Both the position numbers and the translations under genes were made by a program. Below are positions 46,745-55,116 of a stretch of 64,000 nucleotides of DNA, piece by piece. Positions within the stretch are counted from its first letter, which is position 1. Each line of letters opens with the position of its first letter. This DNA is from an uncultured Bacteroidota bacterium (GTDB lineage: Bacteria; Bacteroidota; Bacteroidia; Chitinophagales; Chitinophagaceae), in assembly GCA_903835005.1 (NCBI GenBank), contig CAILLK010000012.1, forward strand, positions 1-64,000, read 5' to 3'. Under the pieces are notes generated by a model. The model was given only the letters and a program-made list of their open reading frames with translations, ran no database searches and was not told where the DNA came from.

Positions 46745-46786
46745 GGTTTTGTTTTTTGACCTCATACCCGGGCAACAGGTTTTATA

Positions 46787-46821
46787 AAAAATCCCCTGCA
46801 GTTTTTGTGCAGGGGATTTTT
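46787..46821. terminator. Bidirectional terminator between convergent genes
   Basis: AAAAATCCCCTGCA (46787-46800) and TGCAGGGGATTTTT (46808-46821) form a perfect 14-bp stem with A- and T-runs on the two sides. It serves the nucleoside hydrolase-like gene and the c-heme lipoprotein gene. Confidence 0.92.
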
Positions 46822-46832
46822 TATTGCTTTCT

Positions 46833-48278
46833 CTATTTGCTGGCCGGGAATCCGATCGGGTAATCAACCTGGCCACCGGTGGTATCCGGCTTAAGTGTTG
46901 CCCTGTGATGAGCCGGCACCGATTTTAGCATTGCCTTTGCCATTCTGGCCGGCTGACCAGCAGCGGCAGGTGCAGCGGGTGGCGCAGGTGCATAGTCGTT
47001 GCTATACAATCCTCCCTGAGATTTCTTCCAGTTATAGAAGAACTGAATGGATTGCGACAGCTGAAGACTGAAATCCATAGAATGGGATTTTGGTGTGAAG
47101 GGCTCGCCGCATTTCAGGTTTCTGAACCAATACATCCAGCCTGCCGATCCTGGAGGGCATGCTGCAGATAAACTGTCGTTGAAAAGCGGACTCATCGGTA
47201 AATTTGCCGGGTATTCGGAGGTAGAATGGCAACTGTAGCACGAACTCATAGGATTATCAACCGGCCCGTTAAGGCGGCTGTTCCAGCCCAGGTGGGTAGC
47301 GGGCAGCTCATTTGAGTCGGGGTTAATAATTGTTTCTACCAGTTTCGGATTTATAATTGTTCTGGTTGGTTTAGCGTTGGAGAAATTGGTAGTATCGTTA
47401 GGATCTTCTCCCCACATAAGTCCAACAGGTACCAGGTTTTCCCATTTGTCGGCTTTATTCATTTTACCGTTGTACTGGAAATTGCCGAATATCCAGCCAT
47501 TCGGCGCGCGGTCGTCGCGCACCATAATATCCATCTGCACCAGGGCCACTTTTATCTGCCGGCGATACCTCATCTGATCAGTATCTTCAGCATCATGAAA
47601 ATCAGGGCAAACAAACGCATCCCACCATAAGCCATTTACCAGCCATGGCACCTGCTTCACGGCAATATCTTCGGGTAGCGTTACAAAAAGGATTTTGAAT
47701 AATACTGAGCCATTTTTGAATGACATATTATGTGAATGGTTTGGATGATAGTGGTCTTTCCATACTTCCTGAATGGTTAACGCGGCAACATCGTTGTAGA
47801 AACCAACCGCAACAGCTCCTGTGTTTGTATCAGTTTGAGTGGGTGCAAGCTGCATTGCCTTCACAGGTGCTTCCTGTGTCAGTCCATGAAACCCTTCGCG
47901 CGCCTGCGGACCATAATGCTGCCATGGCATATGATACCAATGGCGGACTTTATTTTGCAACACCTTAAAGTCCACTTCAGTGTTTCCTTCGAAGCAATAT
48001 TTCTGAACTTCCAGCAGGTATTTTCTCCAGTCTTTTTTATAGTCTGTCTGGAAGAAAGGAGGTAAATCCTGTTTAGGTAAACTGTCGGGATAGTTTTGTG
48101 AAAGGACAAATACCTCGCCTTTGTAATCAGGTACCATATAACCGAAATCGGGGAATGGAGTCTGTTTTGTTGTTTTTTCTGTTACTGTCTGTGTTTCAGT
48201 CTGAGTGTTTGTGCTGGTTTTGTTTTCGCAGGCTGCAGCCAATGCTACAAACAGGACAATAATGCCAAGTTTTCTCAT
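46833..48278 (-). CDS. c-type heme lipoprotein, function unknown
   Basis: A 481-residue lipoprotein with lipobox LAAAC (C17) and a Thr/Gln-rich linker. It has one c-heme motif, CYSCH (347-351), late in the chain. A His-rich segment at 176-184 (HYHPNHSHN) could bind metal or supply the distal heme ligand. The C-terminal 70 residues are Ala/Pro-rich. The large middle region has no family I can name. The protein would face the periplasm or outer surface and take part in electron transfer; the partner is unknown. It is a single gene, convergent with the nucleoside hydrolase-like gene. Confidence 0.78.
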   Translation of the reverse strand: MRKLGIIVLFVALAAACENKTSTNTQTETQTVTEKTTKQTPFPDFGYMVPDYKGEVFVLSQNYPDSLPKQDLPPFFQTDYKKDWRKYLLEVQKYCFEGNTEVDFKVLQNKVRHWYHMPWQHYGPQAREGFHGLTQEAPVKAMQLAPTQTDTNTGAVAVGFYNDVAALTIQEVWKDHYHPNHSHNMSFKNGSVLFKILFVTLPEDIAVKQVPWLVNGLWWDAFVCPDFHDAEDTDQMRYRRQIKVALVQMDIMVRDDRAPNGWIFGNFQYNGKMNKADKWENLVPVGLMWGEDPNDTTNFSNAKPTRTIINPKLVETIINPDSNELPATHLGWNSRLNGPVDNPMSSCYSCHSTSEYPANLPMSPLFNDSLSAACPPGSAGWMYWFRNLKCGEPFTPKSHSMDFSLQLSQSIQFFYNWKKSQGGLYSNDYAPAPPAAPAAAGQPARMAKAMLKSVPAHHRATLKPDTTGGQVDYPIGFPASK

Positions 48279-48628
48279 TAGATTTTGATTTTTTGAGTGA
48301 GTTAATATATTTGTGGTTATTCTATCTTGTAAACCTAATAAAAATATTGATTATATCCCTATAGCATCTGACTTTTTTTTAAAATTAAATTTTATATGAA
48401 AAACAGGCGGGCTTGCTATAAAATGATTTTAATATAATGCAGCAGCGGGAAAATGATGGAAAAATAACCGGAGGCCCTAACGGTTATAACACCGATACAT
48501 CAAAGCACAGAATCCAGCCGGTACCAAATGAACTTTGGGAAACTCAACGCCTGGTATACCAATTGTAAGCAAATGTATGGCCTTGTGGTTTTTTTGTTGC
48601 TATACAAGGCACCATTTTACTATTCTGC
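48279..48628. other. Intergenic region without a gene
   Basis: 350 bases between two minus-strand genes. Small frames here overlap the TonB receptor 3' end on the other strand and do not look coding. I see no clear terminator after the receptor gene. Confidence 0.45.
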
Positions 48629-51532
48629 TTAGTTATGGTCGTGCCCATCGCCTCCGCCGCCACCCCAGTTGCCGCCACCACCGCCGCCACGCATACCTGG
48701 CCCTCCCGGGCCGCCCCATGGGCCGTGCTCATGTTCATTATCCTGCTGCGGTATCTGGCCTTTGAAATTCCGTAGTGTATACGTCAACTGGAACATGCCA
48801 TACTGTTTCAGATTGTTAGTGATGTCATTCTCGACATAGTTGGCTGCCACAATGCGCGATACGCCTCTGTTCTGGTTGAGTATATCAAAAACCGTGAACC
48901 GGGCTTCAAGGGCTTTATTTTTGAGGAATTTATAGCCCACATAAGATGTCCACAGGTAATAATTAATATCGCCCGATGAAGAACTTAATGTGCTGTAATA
49001 ATAGTTGGCAATATTTGAATTGAGCACTACCCTTTTAAATACGATCCAGTTGATTTTAAATGTTGCAGTATGATTGTAGTAATTGTTATTTACTCCTTTT
49101 TGAAATGAATTATTCACGAAGTTATAACTGCCGGTATAAGATAAGGTAAAGTCAAGATACTGGTTTACATTGCTTGTGATAGCAGCTCCGGCTGTAGGCA
49201 CCCAGTTATTGGAGTATTCTGAAACGGAATTTACAATACCGGGAGTATGTGTGTAGTTGACTCCACCAGAAAGATTGAGATTGCTTTTGATTGCTTCAAA
49301 CGGCATGCCGTAAGTCATATACAATTTTTCGCTTGAATAGTAGTTGAGGTTTACCGGTGCGGTAATCTGGGCTCCAGGCTTCATTTTTAACCCATTGGGT
49401 AATAAAGAGTCTACGCCTGTTGCAGAAGTATATGAGGTAGTAGCGGTGCCTATATAGTTATTTACATAATTGAGATTTCCAAAGACAAAGAAATTGTGAG
49501 CCGATTTCTTTCTCGTTGATCCGTAGCGGAAAGTCATTGATTGTGTATAATCCTGCCTTAAATTGGAATTTCCGGTGCTCAGCTGCAAAGGATTGCTTAC
49601 GTTCACTACATTCTGCAATTGCGTAATTGATGGCGGCGTGATGCTTGAGCGGTAAAACATGGTCAGGCTTTTGCCGTTTTTAAATTTATAGGTAATGCGG
49701 GCTATCGGAAGTACATCAGAATAATACCTGGTGATACCTAATGCAGCCGGGAATTGCTGTGTGCCATCCAGCACGGCATACTGATAGTTAGCGCCAATCA
49801 TCAGGTTGAGATTGTTATTGTTATACCTGAAACTCAAACCACCTTTTTGTGTAGTATAGGTACTGTTGTATTGATTTGAAAGTCCGGTATCAAAAAGTTT
49901 TTCACCAATACCATCAGTCAACGTATCTGTTATTGTGCTTGCCTTGCTGTAAGTAACACCGGGATTGTAATTAAACATCAGCTGGCTCTTTTTTCCAAGT
50001 GGTTCGGTATAAGATATATTAGATGATATGGTATTGCCGTTGCTGTAGGAGTTGTATACCTGGTTAAGCCGTGTCGGTAGTTCAGTATTTGCTGAATCTA
50101 CCACTGTGAGTGTATTATAATTCCCATCTCCTGTTTTTTCATTCAGTGAGTTATTGAGGTTAATGGAAATCGTTCTTCCTTTCTTTTTCAGTTTATGCCT
50201 GAAAACTACATTGTTGGAGAAGGTATAACCTCCTGTATTCTGAAGGTTGCTGTTATTGGCACGGATCAGTTGCTGGAGCGATTGATTAAAACTGGTATCC
50301 ACCTGGCTGGTTACAGCATAATTCTGCTGAAGACTGAGGTTAGGCGTAATCACCAGTGAGTTGGATGAATCTATGGTATATTCGAAACGGAAATTGAACC
50401 GGTGATTGAAATTTTTTGGTTGTGAATTATCGTATTCGTTGTATTGAGATACCTGGTTGCTGTTCAGATTTCCGTTCTCCGACGGGTAGAAATAATTTCT
50501 TGACTTACTGGTGGTAGTCAGGTTATCGGTATAGTTGAAGAAATAACTGCCTGTAACCTTTATTTTAGGGCCCCACTGGTCGGTATAGTTGATACCTGCA
50601 GAATGTGTGATTGTGATGCCCGGCTGCTGGCCTGTGAGGAAGTTATTACCGGCTCCGCCGCCACTTGTGCCAAGTATATCCTGCGAGCTGAAGTTCTGGG
50701 TATTGATATTGTTGGATGATTCGATAATGGAAATGCGCCTGTCGCCTTCGAATGAATTGAATGATCCGCCTGCGTTATAATTGCCATCTGAGCCAATTCC
50801 ACCTATCAGCTTTCCGAATTCTCCTTTTCTTTTATCTTTCTTTGATATGATGTTCATTGTCTTCTGAGAGTTGCCATCATCAAAACCGGTAAACAGCGAC
50901 TGATCACTGAGCTGATCATACACCTGTACCTGATCTACAATCTCTGCGGGAAGATTTCTTACAGACAGGGTAGGGTCTGTGCCGAAATAGGGTTTACCAT
51001 CTACATATACCTGCTGCACTGATTCGCCATGTACTTTTACACCTGAATTATCGGAAGTGATACCCGGTATTTTGGTAATGAGGTCTTCAGTGGTTGCATC
51101 CGGATTTACCTTAAAGGCATCGGCATGAAAAGTTGTGGTATCGCCGCTTTGCTCGGCCCTGACCTGCTTACCGGCAACCGTTACGCCTGATAGCTCATTG
51201 GTAAGGGTTTTCATTGCAATTACCCCGGCATTAAAATTTTTGTCTATTACATTGATCAGCCGGTTCTGCGGTTTATAGCCCAGGTATTCCAGGTGCATAA
51301 TGTATTCTCCCGGGCTTACGCCATCAATGGAAAATTTGCCATCATTATCTGTTACAGCACCAAGGCCGGTATTAATTGTGGTATCAGCCCCTTCTCTTAA
51401 AATAACAGTCACACCTATCATAGCAGAAGTATCCTTAAAATCGGCTATTCTTCCGCTTACTTTATATGTTTGAGCTATAGCGTTAATGGAAAGTGCAAGC
51501 AGGCAAAAAAACAGAATAAACTTAGAAAGCAT
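48629..51532 (-). CDS. TonB-dependent receptor-like outer-membrane protein with CarboxypepD_reg-like domain
   Basis: A 967-residue protein. Signal peptide 1-20 (ends NAIAQ). A CarboxypepD_reg-like beta-sandwich lies at about 22-110 (VSGRIADFKD...DGKFSIDGVSPGEYIMHLEYLGY). A plug domain follows (ATTEDLITKIPGI, VYVDGKPYFGTDP), then a long barrel of the OMP_b-brl_3 type. The C-terminus ends in an unusual Gly/His-rich tail (about 927-967) after the last strands. No TonB box is obvious and no SusD-like gene is adjacent, so it is not a SusCD pair. It likely imports a siderophore, metal or peptide; the ligand is unknown. Confidence 0.88.
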   Translation of the reverse strand: MLSKFILFFCLLALSINAIAQTYKVSGRIADFKDTSAMIGVTVILREGADTTINTGLGAVTDNDGKFSIDGVSPGEYIMHLEYLGYKPQNRLINVIDKNFNAGVIAMKTLTNELSGVTVAGKQVRAEQSGDTTTFHADAFKVNPDATTEDLITKIPGITSDNSGVKVHGESVQQVYVDGKPYFGTDPTLSVRNLPAEIVDQVQVYDQLSDQSLFTGFDDGNSQKTMNIISKKDKRKGEFGKLIGGIGSDGNYNAGGSFNSFEGDRRISIIESSNNINTQNFSSQDILGTSGGGAGNNFLTGQQPGITITHSAGINYTDQWGPKIKVTGSYFFNYTDNLTTTSKSRNYFYPSENGNLNSNQVSQYNEYDNSQPKNFNHRFNFRFEYTIDSSNSLVITPNLSLQQNYAVTSQVDTSFNQSLQQLIRANNSNLQNTGGYTFSNNVVFRHKLKKKGRTISINLNNSLNEKTGDGNYNTLTVVDSANTELPTRLNQVYNSYSNGNTISSNISYTEPLGKKSQLMFNYNPGVTYSKASTITDTLTDGIGEKLFDTGLSNQYNSTYTTQKGGLSFRYNNNNLNLMIGANYQYAVLDGTQQFPAALGITRYYSDVLPIARITYKFKNGKSLTMFYRSSITPPSITQLQNVVNVSNPLQLSTGNSNLRQDYTQSMTFRYGSTRKKSAHNFFVFGNLNYVNNYIGTATTSYTSATGVDSLLPNGLKMKPGAQITAPVNLNYYSSEKLYMTYGMPFEAIKSNLNLSGGVNYTHTPGIVNSVSEYSNNWVPTAGAAITSNVNQYLDFTLSYTGSYNFVNNSFQKGVNNNYYNHTATFKINWIVFKRVVLNSNIANYYYSTLSSSSGDINYYLWTSYVGYKFLKNKALEARFTVFDILNQNRGVSRIVAANYVENDITNNLKQYGMFQLTYTLRNFKGQIPQQDNEHEHGPWGGPGGPGMRGGGGGGNWGGGGGDGHDHN

Positions 51533-51632
51533 CGTGGCGTGTTTGTAAAATTATTTAGACGAAAATATATTAAAAAAGTTTAAACGCCACTTTATATATC
51601 ATTAATGTATCGCTGCTTTTGAATTAATGTAG

Positions 51633-52319
51633 CTACACTCTGTTTTTCAGGAAGGCAAATCCGGCCACATTCATCAGCATCAGCAGCATACCATAAAAGG
51701 TATCTTCAAAGGGGATGGTAAACATGCGGATACCCAGATTGTACTGGTTGTTGTAGATTACTACCGGCTCATTTATAAAGCTGCCGGTGAGGATACCGTT
51801 TGAGATAAAAAACGGGAGGAGAATGATGATAAATGAAATAAAAAATGAGGGCAGCCAGGCCGCCTTACTGTTCAGGACAAAACCAAGAACTGATGCGAGC
51901 AGAATGAAGGTAACTGAAGTATACAATTGCTGCAGGTGAAAAAGTGCCGTAAAGGTGAGCAGCAATATGAGGCATGAAGAAAATATCCGGAATGCGTACT
52001 GGTATCTGCTGAAATTGAAAAAGGAACCGATACAGAACCAGGTAAAAACAGCTGCATACGGTATACAAATAAAAAACAGGTATTCTTCGAGGGGAAGCGA
52101 ACAGAAGTATAGACCACAAACATATCCGCGGTTAAAACTCCATACCCCTTCCCTGGTAAACAGCACATCCCATACCAGGAAAATAAATGCGGTAACAAGG
52201 CAGGGCAACCAGAAAAACCGCCACTGTTTGTAAAAGTTTATTTTGGGGTGAAATGAAAAAAGAAAGGGCACAATTATACAGCAGAGATCTACCAGCAGGT
52301 ATGTATAATGCTCAGGCAT
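51633..52319 (-). CDS. crtY: Lycopene beta-cyclase, fused CrtYcd type
   Basis: A 228-residue membrane protein with about six or seven segments. Two homologous halves carry the cyclase motifs PLEEYLFF and PFEDTFYG, as in the CrtYc and CrtYd subunits of actinobacteria and their fused forms in Bacteroidota and archaea. It converts the ends of lycopene to beta-rings. It is the last gene of the carotenoid operon, overlapping crtZ by eight bases. Confidence 0.92.
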   Translation of the reverse strand: MPEHYTYLLVDLCCIIVPFLFSFHPKINFYKQWRFFWLPCLVTAFIFLVWDVLFTREGVWSFNRGYVCGLYFCSLPLEEYLFFICIPYAAVFTWFCIGSFFNFSRYQYAFRIFSSCLILLLTFTALFHLQQLYTSVTFILLASVLGFVLNSKAAWLPSFFISFIIILLPFFISNGILTGSFINEPVVIYNNQYNLGIRMFTIPFEDTFYGMLLMLMNVAGFAFLKNRV

Positions 52320-52785
52320 TGGCTTGCTTGCTTTTTATGGCCTCAGTAAAGTATTTCATGGGTACCCAAAGCATACCAAAACATTCGCCGTCTTCTTTAT
52401 CCAGGTGTTTATGGTGCATCTTATGGGCTCGCCTTATTCCGCGCAGATAGATATTGTCTGAATTGCGCAGTATTTTGAATCGCTGATGAATAAAAATGTC
52501 ATGAACAAAAAAGTAGGCGATGCCATACAATGTTATTCCCAGGCCTATAAACGTAAGCCGGGTATAGATAGTGTACATTCCGGCAGCAAGGCAAATGATG
52601 CCGGGTATGGCAAATATCAGGAAGAAATAATCATTACGTTCGAAAAATGAGGTCGGGTTTTTCTTATGATGGTCTTCATGCAGCTGCCAGAGCAGGCCAT
52701 GCATCACAAACTTGTGGGTAAGCCATGCCACACCCTCCATTGATATAAAAGTAACGACAACAATTAAGGCATTTATTATCCACAT
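52312..52785 (-). CDS. crtZ: Beta-carotene hydroxylase
   Basis: The 157-residue di-iron membrane hydroxylase has the histidine boxes HKFVMH (24-29), HEDHH (36-40), HDIFIH and HKMHH, with four hydrophobic segments. CrtZ adds 3-hydroxyl groups to beta-rings, turning beta-carotene into zeaxanthin. It lies between the SRPBCC gene (two bases upstream) and crtY (eight-base overlap). Confidence 0.94.
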   Translation of the reverse strand: MWIINALIVVVTFISMEGVAWLTHKFVMHGLLWQLHEDHHKKNPTSFFERNDYFFLIFAIPGIICLAAGMYTIYTRLTFIGLGITLYGIAYFFVHDIFIHQRFKILRNSDNIYLRGIRRAHKMHHKHLDKEDGECFGMLWVPMKYFTEAIKSKQANA

Positions 52786-52787
52786 GA

Positions 52788-53261
52788 TCAGGCAATTTTA
52801 ATGATCCCGAAATAATTATTCAGAGCTGTTGCTCTGAATTTAAAAATCTGGTCCAGTTTATTTTTCACAATAAGTTTATGTGCAATGGCGCCCAGCCAGC
52901 CCAAAGGTAAGCTGTACACCACATCATCTGTCATATGAATTCCTCCCGGAACTACCTGGAATGTATGGGTATGCTCCCACAGTGAGTATGGGCCTTTAAT
53001 CTGTTTATCGGTAAAACGGAAAGGCGCTGTAACTGATATTATTTCAGTTGTCCAGTGCATAGGAATGCGGAACAGAGGACGTACTGTATAATCTATCTTC
53101 ATGCCATTATAAATGGGTTTGTCATCCAGTTCAGTCAGCACCGTAAATCCCATATCTTTCGGGGTTATTTTCTCCAGGTTTTTTGCCTGGGAGAAAAAGT
53201 CCCATGCTTCCTGAATAGTGATAGGTAAAAATTGTTCCCTGTGCAATGTATTCGTTTTCAT
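52788..53261 (-). CDS. SRPBCC (START-like) family protein of the carotenoid operon
   Basis: From ATG 53261 the protein has 157 residues and the SRPBCC ligand-binding fold: FLPITIQEAWDFFSQAKNLEKITP at the start (here 11-33), IDYTVRPLFRIPMHWTTEI in the centre and the final helix with KLDQIFKFRA. The upstream frame continues into the idi gene and is not used. Position inside the operon suggests that it binds or carries a carotenoid or related lipid, but no direct evidence shows this. Confidence 0.82.
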   Translation of the reverse strand: MKTNTLHREQFLPITIQEAWDFFSQAKNLEKITPKDMGFTVLTELDDKPIYNGMKIDYTVRPLFRIPMHWTTEIISVTAPFRFTDKQIKGPYSLWEHTHTFQVVPGGIHMTDDVVYSLPLGWLGAIAHKLIVKNKLDQIFKFRATALNNYFGIIKIA

Positions 53262-53268
53262 AGTCTGT

Positions 53269-53787
53269 TTAATTGTTGAATATTTTATCCCAATGCTCAT
53301 TAATGCAAATTTTAAACCACTCGGTATAAGCTTCCGGCAGGGCTGCCATATCATATTTCAAGCCTTCTTTCGTAACATACCTGTAGCCCGATACTTCAGA
53401 TAAATTAAGTACCGGTTTTTCATCGGTTACACCTGCCAGCACATGATCATATTCATATTCAGTAAGGCCATGTTCCAGGGCAGCTTTATAAATAAAAGAG
53501 AATGTTTCTTCCAATGCGCATTTCAGCCCCATTTCCTCCATCAGCCTTCTGTTTGCAGCATCAATAACCCGTTCACCCTGCCGGGGATGGCTGCAGCAGG
53601 CGTTGGTCCACAAGCCACCCGAATGGTATTTGCCGCTGGCTCTTTGCTGTAGGAGCATCTCCCCTTTGCTGTTAAAAATAAAAACAGAAAATGCTCTGTG
53701 CAGCACCCCTTTTTCGTGTGCTTCCAGTTTGGGCATTACCCCTTGTTCGTTATCGTTGTCGTCTACCAGTACTACCCATTCATTCAT
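53269..53787 (-). CDS. idi: Isopentenyl-diphosphate delta-isomerase, type I
   Basis: The 172-residue Nudix-fold enzyme interconverts isopentenyl and dimethylallyl diphosphate, feeding carotenoid synthesis. It has the catalytic cysteine in WTNACCSHPRQGE, the Nudix-type helix ANRRLMEEMG and the catalytic glutamate region TEYEYDHVLAG. Its start overlaps the preceding gene by eight bases and it ends seven bases before the SRPBCC gene. Confidence 0.95.
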   Translation of the reverse strand: MNEWVVLVDDNDNEQGVMPKLEAHEKGVLHRAFSVFIFNSKGEMLLQQRASGKYHSGGLWTNACCSHPRQGERVIDAANRRLMEEMGLKCALEETFSFIYKAALEHGLTEYEYDHVLAGVTDEKPVLNLSEVSGYRYVTKEGLKYDMAALPEAYTEWFKICINEHWDKIFNN

Positions 53788-54283
53788 AAAATACTTTTTT
53801 TTCTGTTGTACTGCAAAAGCCAGATTGCACCAGATAATTTCTGATCCTGATTTTAAGGTCTTTGTCAGTAATGTTATGCCATTCTTTAATCATCATTTTT
53901 TTATCGGTTTCTTCAGAGGAGTGATAGCTGAGAAAAGCCGGAATATTGGTTTGAATACAAAACCGCAAAAAACGCATTTCAACATTACCGGGTTCCTTAT
54001 TTATTGCCAGCTCAATGAGGTCCTTTCCTTTGCAGAAATCGGCCCATCTCGTAAACGGATTTAGGGTATGGCTGGCCATCATCAGCCACGACATTCCTCG
54101 GTAGCAAATGATAACAGGGTCCTGTTCTGTTTTAAGATTGTCCATTTCTCTGAAGAATTTATTTGCTGCTGCTTTACCTGTATGCGCATTATAATAAAGT
54201 TCTCTGAGTTCTAAGCTGCCCATAATTTTACCCGATGACGGAATACTGGTTAATGAAATAAGAGCAATGATCAGCAGTCTCAT
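53780..54283 (-). CDS. Hypothetical protein of the carotenoid operon
   Basis: A 167-residue protein with a weak signal-like N-terminus (MRLLIIALISLTSIPSSGK). The rest is helical with TPR-like character: YYNAHTGKAAANKFFREMD, CYRGMSWLMMASHTLNPFTRWADFCKGKDLIELAI, EMRFLRFCIQTNIPAFLSYH. No enzyme motif is visible. It overlaps crtB by four and idi by eight bases, so it must be translated with them. A role in pigment placement, membrane assembly or the periplasm is only inferred. Confidence 0.8.
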   Translation of the reverse strand: MRLLIIALISLTSIPSSGKIMGSLELRELYYNAHTGKAAANKFFREMDNLKTEQDPVIICYRGMSWLMMASHTLNPFTRWADFCKGKDLIELAINKEPGNVEMRFLRFCIQTNIPAFLSYHSSEETDKKMMIKEWHNITDKDLKIRIRNYLVQSGFCSTTEKKVFYE

Positions 54284-55116
54284 AGCATATTTAATTGGTG
54301 CCTTAAAACAGACTGAAACATCAGGCTTACTTTTTTGTAATCCGGAATTCTTATCCGCTCATGCATTACGTTCTCTGCAGGTGTTTTTTTGATTTTTATA
54401 AACAACTTCCTGTAATAATAATATGCAAGATAAACACCCCTTCGTGCATTTGGCGGCAATTTTTTAATACCAGCCAGTGCCTGTACAAAATCTTTCTCTA
54501 TATCCTCCTGAATCTGCTCTTTTTCCCGGGCCGAAAACCTTTCAAAATTAACATCGGGGAAGTAAGTTCTGCCCAGTACCTTATAGTCGGCATTAATATC
54601 TCTCAGGAAATTTACTTTCTGAAAAGCACTGCCCAGCTTCATGGCAGCCGGTCTTAATTCCTCATACAGTTCATCGTTGTTTTCGGTGAAAACTTTAAGG
54701 CACATAAGCCCGACAACTTCTGCCGATCCAAGAATATACTGCTCATAAGATGCCTTGGTATGGGATGTTATTTTAAGGTCGGCCTCCATACTTTCAAAAA
54801 AACGTTCAATGAGATCTGTACTGATGCCATAATTGTTTACCACATACTGATAGCTGTTAAGTATGGGGTTAATGCTGATTTTCCGCTCAATTGCCAGCCA
54901 GGTTTCGAGCCTGAATTCTTCCAGCAATTCTTCCTTATCATAATCATGAAATGTGTCTACAATTTCATCGGCAAAGCGCACGAAGCCATATATGCCATAG
55001 ATAGGGTCATGAAGCTTCTTGCCCAGAAACCGGATGCCCAGCGAAAAGCTGGTACTGTAAGCTTTTGTTGTCATTTTGCTGCATGCATAAGACACGTCAT
55101 CGAAAATGTGTTTCAT
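54280..55116 (-). CDS. crtB: Phytoene synthase
   Basis: A 278-residue squalene/phytoene synthase. The first Asp-rich motif is in GFVRFADEIVDT and the second in FLRDINADYKVLGRTYFP. The enzyme condenses two geranylgeranyl diphosphates to phytoene. The gene overlaps crtI by four bases (ATGA) and the following gene by four. No geranylgeranyl diphosphate synthase gene is present in the window. Confidence 0.95.
   Translation of the reverse strand: MKHIFDDVSYACSKMTTKAYSTSFSLGIRFLGKKLHDPIYGIYGFVRFADEIVDTFHDYDKEELLEEFRLETWLAIERKISINPILNSYQYVVNNYGISTDLIERFFESMEADLKITSHTKASYEQYILGSAEVVGLMCLKVFTENNDELYEELRPAAMKLGSAFQKVNFLRDINADYKVLGRTYFPDVNFERFSAREKEQIQEDIEKDFVQALAGIKKLPPNARRGVYLAYYYYRKLFIKIKKTPAENVMHERIRIPDYKKVSLMFQSVLRHQLNML

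Noticed and set aside
48535-48765. A 76-codon plus-strand frame at the end of the TonB receptor gene
   Set aside because: It is antisense to the Gly/His-rich tail, and its Arg/His-rich translation is a by-product of that composition.
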